Source of the DNA: Bacillota bacterium | GTDB lineage: Bacteria > Bacillota > Clostridia > Lachnospirales > Lachnospiraceae | Direction of reading: 5' to 3' | NCBI GenBank assembly: GCA_023409535.1 | Contig: JAEYGZ010000027.1 | Span: 310,001-374,000 of the forward strand | Length of the DNA: 64,000 bases | Part shown: in pieces, positions 53,797 to 61,511 of the stretch | How positions within the stretch are numbered: position 1 is the stretch's first letter | How the letters are laid out: every line of letters begins with the position of its first letter | Made by a program: the position numbers and the translations under genes | Notes under the pieces: generated by a model | Told to the model about the DNA's origin: nothing | The model's database searches: none | What the model saw: the letters and a program-made list of their open reading frames with translations, nothing else

Positions 53797-55896
53797 CTAT
53801 AAACCAGCGAATAATTTCTCAATCTCAGGCTCCGGAACAGGTCTGCTGAACCAGTAGCCCTGAACTTTATCACAGTCATTTGCTGTCAGGTAATCCAACT
53901 GTTCCTTGGTCTCCACTCCTTCAGCAACAATATTCAAATTCATACAACGTCCGATACCGATGATATTGCTTGTTAATGATTTGCTGCCATTTTCCAGGGA
54001 GATACTGTCAATAAAGGATTTATCAATCTTTAAGGTGGTGATGGGCAGAAGTTTTAAATAATTCAGGGAGGAATAGCCCTTTCCGAAGTCATCCAAAGCG
54101 ATTTTGATTCCCTTGTTCACAAAGATATTTAGTTTTTCTTTGATGGCATCATAGGATTCCATAAGTACGGTTTCTGTAATTTCCAGCTCAAGCGACTGCG
54201 GTTCCAGATGATATTCTTCCAATGTCTGAAATACGGTCTCAACGATGTCATTTTGAAGCAGCTGGAGGATGGAAACATTCACGGATACCGTTATATCCGC
54301 CAGACCGGTGTCATGAAGCTTCTTTACGAATTCGCAGGCTTTCTTTAATACCCAGGTTCCGATTGGAACAATCAGGTGAGTCTCCTCGGCGATGCCGATG
54401 AATTTTAACGGGGGTACAAGACCCATATCCTTGCTGTTCCAGCGAAGCAGTGCTTCAATACCGGTGTATCTTTGCTCCTTTAGGTCATACTGCGGCTGAT
54501 AATATAATTCTAATTCATTGTTCTCCAGGGCGTCGTGAAGATTTTTATGAATTATCATCCGCTCCGTGATAGATTCATTCATCTCATTCCTATATATGAT
54601 ATGGCAGTTTCCGCCCTTTTCCTTGGCTTTGTACATGGCGATATCCGCGCACCGCAGCAGCTCGTTGATATTGCTGCCATGCTCGGGGTAGTTGGAAATT
54701 CCAATACTGATGTTAATATAAAGGGAGCTGTTATTAATGATCAGCGGTTCAATAACAGATGCCAGAATTTGATCGGCGTATCTGTTTATCTCCCGGGTAT
54801 CCGGCACGCTGTCGAATACAACGACGAATTCGTCTCCTCCCTGCCGATATACGGAACCGGCTCCCTGCAAATGTGAGACAAGCCTTTCGCCGAATAAACG
54901 AATTAACTGGTCGCCGAAATTATGGCCCAGAGTGTCGTTGATAAATTTAAAATTGTCAATATCAATAAACATCAGGGAAAAATTCTGAAGCTCAGAAGAT
55001 AGGATGCTTTCCGCTTTTTCCTCATTTAATGCAAGACGGTTGCTGAGGCCGGTTAATTGATCATGATATGCCAGATACTTTAATTTCTGCTGATATTCTT
55101 TTAATTCTGTAATATCCGTGTGGGAACCGGACATTCTGGTGACATTACCCAGGATATCAAAATTTGCCTTCCCTCTTGCCTGTATCCACAGATAATGTCC
55201 ATTCTTATGTCTTAATCTAAATTCACTTGCAAAATAAGGTGCTCTGTTTTCTTTATATACCTGCAAAACAGAGGCGACCAGCTTGCTGTCCTCAGGATGG
55301 ACCAAGGCCTTCCAATCCCCGAGTTTCTCTAATTCTTCTCTGGAATAGCCGGTAATTTGCAGCCACCGGTCAGAAAAATACCGAATTCCGTCACGTTCGT
55401 CCCAGATCCCGTCATTACCGGCTTCCGATATCAACCGGTATCGTTCTTCACTATCGATCAGAAGCTGTTGGTTCTCCATCAATGTTTCATATTGCTGGCG
55501 AAGCTCCTCCTCCTGGGCGGTTAATTCTTCGTAGGTTGCTTCTAACTCCTCATGGGTCGCCGATAACTGCCGATAGCTGCTGTCTATTTTGACCTCATCG
55601 TTGTTCACCCGCTTCAAGGCATAATAGACTAAGCCAAAGATCACCGCACCCGATGCCAAGACAAATAACCAGCCTTTGATCAGACCGATGGTGGTTATCC
55701 ATTGCCTGTCCTGAACGAAGAATTCCACAATCTTATCGGATAATAGGATCCATAGAACTCCAAGTATAATGTAGATCCCTGCAATACGGGACGATCCTCT
55801 TACGGGTGTATTGCTGTACATCATAAACTGGGAGAAGCGGTTGAAAAAGGGATAGCTGCTATCCTCGGTATACCTTTTTTTCTTATTCTTCATCAT
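53797..55896 (-). CDS. Membrane PAS-GGDEF-EAL cyclic-di-GMP protein
   Basis: 699 residues. Two membrane helices (IAGIYIILGVLWILLSD, GWLFVLASGAVIFGLVYYAL) are followed by a Glu-rich coiled coil (about 105-145) and a PAS domain (ERYRLISEAGNDGIWDERDG to GSHTDITELKEYQ). The GGDEF domain has an intact active site (RQGGDEFVVVF) and the EAL domain intact EALLRW, DDFGKGYSSLNYL and EGVET. Both diguanylate cyclase and phosphodiesterase residues are retained, so either activity is possible, tuned by the PAS ligand. It is a single gene with a terminator shared with the DCC peptide. Confidence 0.95.
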   Translation of the reverse strand: MMKNKKKRYTEDSSYPFFNRFSQFMMYSNTPVRGSSRIAGIYIILGVLWILLSDKIVEFFVQDRQWITTIGLIKGWLFVLASGAVIFGLVYYALKRVNNDEVKIDSSYRQLSATHEELEATYEELTAQEEELRQQYETLMENQQLLIDSEERYRLISEAGNDGIWDERDGIRYFSDRWLQITGYSREELEKLGDWKALVHPEDSKLVASVLQVYKENRAPYFASEFRLRHKNGHYLWIQARGKANFDILGNVTRMSGSHTDITELKEYQQKLKYLAYHDQLTGLSNRLALNEEKAESILSSELQNFSLMFIDIDNFKFINDTLGHNFGDQLIRLFGERLVSHLQGAGSVYRQGGDEFVVVFDSVPDTREINRYADQILASVIEPLIINNSSLYINISIGISNYPEHGSNINELLRCADIAMYKAKEKGGNCHIIYRNEMNESITERMIIHKNLHDALENNELELYYQPQYDLKEQRYTGIEALLRWNSKDMGLVPPLKFIGIAEETHLIVPIGTWVLKKACEFVKKLHDTGLADITVSVNVSILQLLQNDIVETVFQTLEEYHLEPQSLELEITETVLMESYDAIKEKLNIFVNKGIKIALDDFGKGYSSLNYLKLLPITTLKIDKSFIDSISLENGSKSLTSNIIGIGRCMNLNIVAEGVETKEQLDYLTANDCDKVQGYWFSRPVPEPEIEKLFAGL

Positions 55897-56145
55897 TTGT
55901 ACCTCTTAATAGAAGTTATATATCATTCTAGTACATATATCCTATTATAATGTTAAATATTTCATAATACAACAATTTTCTACAATTACATGCGTAATTT
56001 ATCCATACGCTTTGAATAAATTAAAGTCAGTTTACAGGGGCCGATACAGGCAGTTCCTGACTGTGGCAAAGCCGGACGACGGCCTATAGGAGTGTTAAGA
56101 AAAGGAGGTTTGTCTATTTTTGTAAATGGCAAAATTCTTGTTGAC

Positions 56146-56176
56146 AAGTACAGTCTATGCGCGTTAGACTGTACTT
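56146..56176 (+). promoter_or_regulatory. Operator dyad for the BlaI-type repressor
   Basis: AAGTACAGTCTA and TAGACTGTACTT are exact complements separated by TGCGCGT, overlapping a -35 box TTGACA (56141-56146). TACA/TGTA half-sites are what BlaI/MecI repressors bind, so this is the likely autoregulatory operator. Confidence 0.75.
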
Positions 56177-56208
56177 GGTCTAATACGTTTAGTTTGGAGG
56201 ATTTAGCC

Positions 56209-56586
56209 ATGGCTAAAAATATAAATCTAACAGAAGCAGAGGAAAAGCTCGCGGCTCTGATTTGGCGTGATGCACCCATAACCTCGCCCGATCTGGTCGC
56301 GCTGGCAGAGAGAGAGATGGACTGGAAAAAGTCAACGACTTATACGGTACTGAAAAAACTTTGCGACAAGGGCGTGTTCAAAAACGAAAATGCAAATGTG
56401 TCGGTTATCCTTACCCGTGATGAACAAATAGCCCGCCAAAGCCGTCGCTATGTAGAAGATACTTTCGGCGGGTCACTGCCGAAGTTCATCACTTCCTTTT
56501 TCGGCAGCAGGAAACTAACGCCGGAACAGGCGGCAGAATTAAAACGCCTGATCGAAGAACACGAGGAGGGTGGTAATAATGGATAA
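56209..56586 (+). CDS. BlaI/MecI-family repressor
   Basis: 125 residues. Winged helix (LTEAEEKLAALIWRDAPITSPDLVALAEREMDWKKSTTYTVLKKLCDKGVF) and the helical dimerisation tail. Repressors of this family are cleaved or released when the partner M56 protease senses its ligand, usually a cell-wall antibiotic. The ATG at 56209 has GGAGG; the frame upstream to 56092 covers the operator and promoter and is not coding. It overlaps the protease gene by 8 bases. Confidence 0.92.
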   Translation: MAKNINLTEAEEKLAALIWRDAPITSPDLVALAEREMDWKKSTTYTVLKKLCDKGVFKNENANVSVILTRDEQIARQSRRYVEDTFGGSLPKFITSFFGSRKLTPEQAAELKRLIEEHEEGGNNG

Positions 56587-58660
56587 ATTGTTTCTCACAA
56601 TTCTAAATATGAGTTTGACCGGGGCATTTGTTATCGCAGTAATATGTCTTGCGCGTCTGCCCTTGAAAAAAGCCCCTAAAATAATTTCTTATTGCCTGTG
56701 GGCGGTAGCAGGCCTCCGGCTTGTGCTTCCGTTTTCAATCGAGAGTGTATTTAGTTTGATTCCATTCAAGGCGAAGACGATACCGCCGGATATAGCCATG
56801 CAGCCCGTACCGCGCATTGACAGCGGTATCCTCTTTGTTAATAACGCTGTCAGCAGTATTCTTCCCGCCGCCGCGCCGGCTGCAAGCGTAAATCCGATGC
56901 AGATATGGACAACAATCGGGGCGTTTGTTTGGTTTTTCGGCGTTGCCGTAATGGTTGTTTACGGTGTGGTGTCATCCGTCATCCTCAAACGAAAAATGAG
57001 AGAAGCGGTCCGCATCGAGGCCAATATCTATGAAGCGGAAAACATAAAATCGCCCTTCGTGCTGGGTACGTTCAAGCCGGGAATTTATCTGCCCGTTGGC
57101 TTGTCTGAGAAAGAAAAAAGCTATATTCTCCTGCATGAACAAACGCATATCCGGCGGCGTGACCATATCGTAAAATTCGCGGCGTATTTCATTTTGTGCC
57201 TGCATTGGTTTAATCCGCTGGTTTGGGTGGCGTTCCTTATCATGGGCGCCGATATGGAAATGTCCTGCGATGAGCGCGTGTTGAAAGAACTGGGCGGCGA
57301 AACAAAGAAGGATTATTCCTTGTCACTTTTATCTTTGGCGACGGAACGGCGTATCATAAGCGGCAGTCCGCTTGCTTTTGGAGAAGGCGGCATAAAAGAG
57401 CGTATTAAAAATGTGTTGAATTTTAAAAAGCCGTCGCGGGTGATTATCGTTGCGGCAGTTGCGTTGGCTGCTGTGCTGAGCATTGGGTTTCTGGTAAATC
57501 GCTCCCCGGATGGAAGCATTTTGGATTTAATCTTGCCAAAGTCCGTGAATAATGCCGTTAAAGAGCCGCGCAAATGGCTGGATTATTACCTTGACGAGCA
57601 AATGCCTTGGGGAGAGCACAGCCTGGAGTTGGAATTGCCCGAATACCCCAATACCGTGTTTCAATGGACTCCGTACGAAATTAAAGCCGTCGATTCGGTC
57701 GGTGAAACAACACTCTTAAACGGGATGCCTGTCTGGAATGTCTATCTTGCGGACTTGACCGGTGACGGACTGCCTGAATTCTGTGCGACGATCAGCCTTG
57801 GTTCCGGTATGATTGATGAGCGCATAATTGTCTGCGATTATGCAACGGGAAACACCTATGACCTAAATGACCGCCAATATTATGATTACGCGCTCTACCT
57901 CGACAACGGGCGCCTGATGGTAAAACAGACAAAGTACCCCGATCCCCGGAGTGATGTGCTTGCGACAGGAGAATTGGCTATTGTGGGCGGCGAACTGACC
58001 GCCATCGGCATTGACCGCAGAAGACCTGAACCGGATGAGCAGAAACCCATGACACTTGAAGATGTGCGAACCCTCGCTAAAAAGGGAGACGACCTTCTGT
58101 TTGAGGACTTGATGCCATACAAAGGCGGAAACGCCAGTTCAAGCTTTGACTACAATATAATGGTCTACGGTGTTGAGGAGGGTTACCGTTTAGTCGTACA
58201 CTCAAATCAGAGCGGCAGGCCGGACAGCGTGAATCTTGAAAGTATTTGGGAAAGCGGCGGGAGCGGTATCGACATCCGATACGAAGATATCAATGAGTTT
58301 TTGAGCAAATGGCCTGTTATCATGGGGGTGATAGATGGAACAGCTATGCCGTCAGGGATAACCGTTACACTTAAAAATGTCACGGATACCGAATATACCT
58401 ACGGCGAAAGTTACACTGTTCAGAGTAAAACTGATCAGGGATGGATAGATGTCGAACCTGTCATCGAAAATTATGGCTTCAACTCTATCGGATATGTGTT
58501 ACCGGCAATGGAAAGCGAAGAAATTATCATTAACTGGGAATGGCTTTACGGCAAACTTCCCGCCGGTGATTATCGAATTGCGAAAGAAGCATTATTTGTC
58601 AGATCCCCGGGAGACTATGACACATTCACATTGTTCGCAGCATTTACAATCACTGAATGA
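56579..58660 (+). CDS. BlaR1-like M56 sensor metalloprotease with Big_14-type C-terminal domain
   Basis: 693 residues. The N-terminal part has several membrane helices and the zinc motif His186-Glu187-x2-His190 (LLHEQTHIRRRDH), with the downstream Glu region in DMEMSCDERVLKELG. A further helix (IIVAAVALAAVLSIGFLV) leads to the extracellular part. That part has no penicillin-binding SxxK/KTG domain; it has a region with DLTGDGLPEF and DYATGNTYDL, and a C-terminal Ig-like domain (NVTDTEYTYGESYTV, WEWLYGKLPAGDYRI). It therefore senses something other than direct beta-lactam acylation. No resistance gene lies in the pair. Confidence 0.88.
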   Translation: MDKLFLTILNMSLTGAFVIAVICLARLPLKKAPKIISYCLWAVAGLRLVLPFSIESVFSLIPFKAKTIPPDIAMQPVPRIDSGILFVNNAVSSILPAAAPAASVNPMQIWTTIGAFVWFFGVAVMVVYGVVSSVILKRKMREAVRIEANIYEAENIKSPFVLGTFKPGIYLPVGLSEKEKSYILLHEQTHIRRRDHIVKFAAYFILCLHWFNPLVWVAFLIMGADMEMSCDERVLKELGGETKKDYSLSLLSLATERRIISGSPLAFGEGGIKERIKNVLNFKKPSRVIIVAAVALAAVLSIGFLVNRSPDGSILDLILPKSVNNAVKEPRKWLDYYLDEQMPWGEHSLELELPEYPNTVFQWTPYEIKAVDSVGETTLLNGMPVWNVYLADLTGDGLPEFCATISLGSGMIDERIIVCDYATGNTYDLNDRQYYDYALYLDNGRLMVKQTKYPDPRSDVLATGELAIVGGELTAIGIDRRRPEPDEQKPMTLEDVRTLAKKGDDLLFEDLMPYKGGNASSSFDYNIMVYGVEEGYRLVVHSNQSGRPDSVNLESIWESGGSGIDIRYEDINEFLSKWPVIMGVIDGTAMPSGITVTLKNVTDTEYTYGESYTVQSKTDQGWIDVEPVIENYGFNSIGYVLPAMESEEIIINWEWLYGKLPAGDYRIAKEALFVRSPGDYDTFTLFAAFTITE

Positions 58661-59166
58661 ACATTTATAGGAGCAGCTGCCAGCTCCCCGGCATCATCTG
58701 TACCTTACACTTCTTTGGCATAAACAGCAAACCCTCCGGTTCCCTGAAAGTGTCAGCATCTTACTGTGATTTAAATTAAAAAGGGTGTTACAGCAATGCT
58801 TTCGCAGGCCGAAGCCTGACAAAAAGCATCTCTGTAACACCCTTTTTGATTGATATTCTGGCCCGGCTATGTATGGCACTTGATTGTGAAATTAACATTT
58901 TCATTATAGGTAAAGCCATATATAATACGAATAAGCTATCAGAAATGATCACAGATAAGCAGTACAATGAAAAAATAGAGAATAATTTTGGGAAATATGC
59001 AATAAGGTGGGATTGAATGGTATAACAGAAAGATAATGAGAAACCAGAAGCCTTGGATGCAGACGAGCAGCTAAGCTATGTGTGGTAAAATATTGGTGGA
59101 ACAAAATATGAAAAAATTTGAAACGCTTTCCTACAATGCAAGTCTTATGGATAAGGAGGTGAGTAA
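58661..59166 (+). other. 506-base gap with terminator and sigma-operon leader
   Basis: The first third ends with the large hairpin at 58778-58847. The rest is AT-rich and must carry the promoter for the sigma-factor operon. No ECF-type autoregulated promoter (AAC/GTC-like) could be identified with confidence. No gene is visible apart from frames that overlap the sigma gene out of phase. Confidence 0.5.
58778..58847 (+). terminator. Large terminator hairpin after the BlaR1-like gene
   Basis: AAAAAGGGTGTTACAG and CTGTAACACCCTTTTT are exact complements, with an inner ATGCTTT/AAAGCAT arm pair, and TTTTTGATTG as tail. Confidence 0.8.
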
Positions 59167-59643
59167 GTGGCAAATTTCGGTGAGATATATTCGGAATACT
59201 TTTCCGATGTATATAAGTATGTGCTGTCTCTTTGTATGGATGAAGCCTGTGCAGAAGAAATAACACAGGAAACCTTTTTTAAGGCAATGCAGCACATTAA
59301 TAAATTTAATGGGTCATGCAAACTATATGTTTGGCTTTGTCAGATAGCAAAAAACACCTATTTTACACTTTATATAAGGAAAAAACATATTGTTTCGGAC
59401 TTGGATTCAGACGTACCTAACCTGTTATACAATTTAGAAACTGATTATCTCGACAAAGATACGGCAAAACGACTGCACATTGAGCTGCATAACCTAAGTG
59501 AGCCATACAAAGAGGTCTTTACGCTGCGAGTTTTTGGCGAGCTGCCATTCTCACAAATAGGCGAGCTGTTCGGAAAAACTGACAATTGGGCAAGATTGGT
59601 TTTTTACAGGGCAAAGAAGCAATTACAGGAGGTAATAAAATGA
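59167..59643 (+). CDS. ECF-type RNA polymerase sigma factor
   Basis: 158 residues. Region 2 (FGEIYSEYFSDVYKYVLSLCMDEACAEEITQETFFKAMQH) and region 4 (LHNLSEPYKEVFTLRVFGELPFSQIGELFGKTDNWARLVFYRAKKQL) are both present. The start codon is GTG at 59167 with a perfect AAGGAGGTGA; no ATG in frame fits. It overlaps the anti-sigma gene by 4 bases (ATGA). It probably drives the downstream ABC exporter in response to envelope stress. Confidence 0.93.
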   Translation: MANFGEIYSEYFSDVYKYVLSLCMDEACAEEITQETFFKAMQHINKFNGSCKLYVWLCQIAKNTYFTLYIRKKHIVSDLDSDVPNLLYNLETDYLDKDTAKRLHIELHNLSEPYKEVFTLRVFGELPFSQIGELFGKTDNWARLVFYRAKKQLQEVIK

Positions 59644-59972
59644 AAATATCTTGTGAGATTATAAAAGATTTGCTTCCGTTGTATCACGACGGAGTATGCA
59701 GTAATGATAGCAGGGCGATGATTGAGGAGCATCTTGCTGAATGTGATAGCTGCAAGGCCGAACTGCAAGCAATGGATGAAGTCCTTTTCGTAAATAACAA
59801 AGACCAAAATTTGAAGGAAGCCGAAGCGGTACAAAAATTATCAAGAAGATGGAAACAAGGAATGCTGAACTCTTTGCTGAAAGGTGTCTTACTCACACTT
59901 TTGGTGACTGCCGCCATTGTAATCGTTCTCTATTTGTTTATGGATATCAGAGCTTTACCCAACCCCTATTGA
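59640..59972 (+). CDS. Short zf-HC2 anti-sigma factor
   Basis: 110 residues. The zinc-finger motif HLAECDSCKAEL follows the typical start CEIIKDLLPLYHDGVCS. One membrane helix (LLKGVLLTLLVTAAIVIVLYLFM) and a stop after only ten more residues (DIRALPNPY). Related anti-sigma proteins usually continue into a larger extracytoplasmic domain, so this looks C-terminally truncated, with its end just before the ABC ATPase start. Sequestration of the sigma factor should still be possible; signal reception may be altered. Confidence 0.82.
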   Translation: MKISCEIIKDLLPLYHDGVCSNDSRAMIEEHLAECDSCKAELQAMDEVLFVNNKDQNLKEAEAVQKLSRRWKQGMLNSLLKGVLLTLLVTAAIVIVLYLFMDIRALPNPY

Positions 59973-59987
59973 TTGGAGGCGAATACT

Positions 59988-60698
59988 ATGAGCCGCTGCA
60001 TTTTAACAGCAGAGCATATCCGGAAAGAATATAATGGAACTACAGTCTTACGGGATGTTTCCATTCATATTAAGAAAGGCGAAATTTACGGCTTGGTCGG
60101 TAAAAACGGTTCCGGGAAAACAACCCTGTTTCGTATTCTGACAGGACTTGTTCAAAGATATAGCGGAACGGTTTCCGTCGGAGCTGCCGGGGTTCAAAAA
60201 AGCAAGGTTTCTGCGGTGATAAACACTCAGTCGTTGTTTCTTAATTTGAGCGCATTTGAAAACATGAAAGTGCAAGCCTTCCTGCTGGGAATGCACGATG
60301 ACAGCCGGATTAGGCAGACACTGAAAACGGTTGGATTAGAGGACTGCAAAAATAAATTGGTAAAAAATTTCTCACAGGGCATGTCCCAAAGATTGAAACT
60401 GGGAATAGCACTGCTTGGGAGCCCGGATATTCTTATTCTGGACGAACCTGTTAACGGACTTGACCCCGAAGGTATTGCGGAGCTGCGGGAACTGCTGCTT
60501 CGTTTAAATCAGGCTGGCGGACTGACAATTCTGATTTCAAGCCATATCCTAAGTGAGCTGGAACACGTAGCCACTTGCCTTGGTATTTTGCATGAGGGAG
60601 AAATCGTCAAAGAGGTATTGATCCAAGACATTCTTCGAAGCGAAACTACTTTAGAGCAACTTTATATGCAGTCCACCAAAGGGGGAAATCAAGGATGA
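59988..60698 (+). CDS. ABC exporter ATP-binding protein (BcrA type)
   Basis: 236 residues. Walker A GKNGSGKTTLFRIL, signature FSQGMSQRLKLGIALLG, Walker B ILILDEPVNGLDPEG and switch His in ISSHILSELEHV. The type matches ATPases of bacitracin/lantibiotic-like self-protection exporters. ATG at 59988 follows GGAGG. It overlaps the permease gene by 4 bases and belongs to the sigma/anti-sigma operon. Confidence 0.93.
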   Translation: MSRCILTAEHIRKEYNGTTVLRDVSIHIKKGEIYGLVGKNGSGKTTLFRILTGLVQRYSGTVSVGAAGVQKSKVSAVINTQSLFLNLSAFENMKVQAFLLGMHDDSRIRQTLKTVGLEDCKNKLVKNFSQGMSQRLKLGIALLGSPDILILDEPVNGLDPEGIAELRELLLRLNQAGGLTILISSHILSELEHVATCLGILHEGEIVKEVLIQDILRSETTLEQLYMQSTKGGNQG

Positions 60699-61468
60699 CG
60701 AATATATGGAAAAGCGACTTATACAGAATAGGAAAAAGCAAACTGTTTTATGGCGTTGCGGCGTTTATTTGTATTATAGCTTTCTCTCTTATCATGCTCA
60801 TGCGGCAGGATATTCGTCTGGGTATTTCTGTTTTTGGAAATTTAACGGCATTCAAAGGAATCGGCGATATTATTCGGATTGGTATAACGTATCAAAAAGG
60901 ATTGGGGATTCTTATTGCAATTCTGATCTCTGTTTTTATCGGTCAGGAATACCAATGGCAGACATGGCAGCAGAAATGGCTGACCAGTAAGAGCCGTATT
61001 TATATATATTTATCAAAAGCGGCGCTGTCATCAGCGGTATCTGCTGCAATCTTTCTGGTTTTTCAAATAGTCACTCTTCTTGGTTCCGGCCAGATACAGG
61101 AAATGTTGACGCCGGAATATGCAGGCATGATGGCAGGCAGCGTTTTTATTTATGCTGCATTGGGATCGATGCTCTGTTTACTCTCTATGTTGGTTAAAAA
61201 CAGTACGGCATCGATCATCGTTTGCCTTGGATATGTGCTGTTCGGGGAAACACTGGTATCACTGATAAGAAACGTGAGCAGTTTTTCCGATACAGCTGCA
61301 AGGCTTGTTGCGTGGGGGATGCAACATTCGATTTATGGTATGTCGTTGATTGTTTCAGGAACAGCGGTTTCGGCAAACCTCTTAATAATCATTTTGATAA
61401 ATTCTCTTGCGATCATGCTTTTATCTACCACGGTTGGATTACTTTTGTTCCGGAAATACGAATTATAA
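60695..61468 (+). CDS. ABC-2 exporter permease (BcrB type)
   Basis: 257 residues with about six membrane segments (LFYGVAAFICIIAFSLIML first; SNLLIIILINSLAIMLLSTTVGLLLF-like last). The short soluble loop GQEYQWQTWQQKWLTSKSR is typical of BcrB/LanFEG-type permeases with a cytoplasmic coupling helix. It works with the preceding ATPase to expel a membrane-active peptide or similar compound. It ends the operon; the next gene is convergent. Confidence 0.88.
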   Translation: MTNIWKSDLYRIGKSKLFYGVAAFICIIAFSLIMLMRQDIRLGISVFGNLTAFKGIGDIIRIGITYQKGLGILIAILISVFIGQEYQWQTWQQKWLTSKSRIYIYLSKAALSSAVSAAIFLVFQIVTLLGSGQIQEMLTPEYAGMMAGSVFIYAALGSMLCLLSMLVKNSTASIIVCLGYVLFGETLVSLIRNVSSFSDTAARLVAWGMQHSIYGMSLIVSGTAVSANLLIIILINSLAIMLLSTTVGLLLFRKYEL

Positions 61469-61511
61469 AATTATGACAGGGGCGATATTACGGCCGAAAT
61501 TGTCAAACAGT

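Noticed and set aside
56092..56208. N-terminal extension of the BlaI-type repressor
   Set aside because: The stretch contains the promoter and operator dyad; GGAGG before 56209 gives a normal-length protein.
59078..59263. 61-residue frame before the sigma factor
   Set aside because: It overlaps the sigma gene out of phase; the GTG at 59167 with AAGGAGGTGA explains the region.
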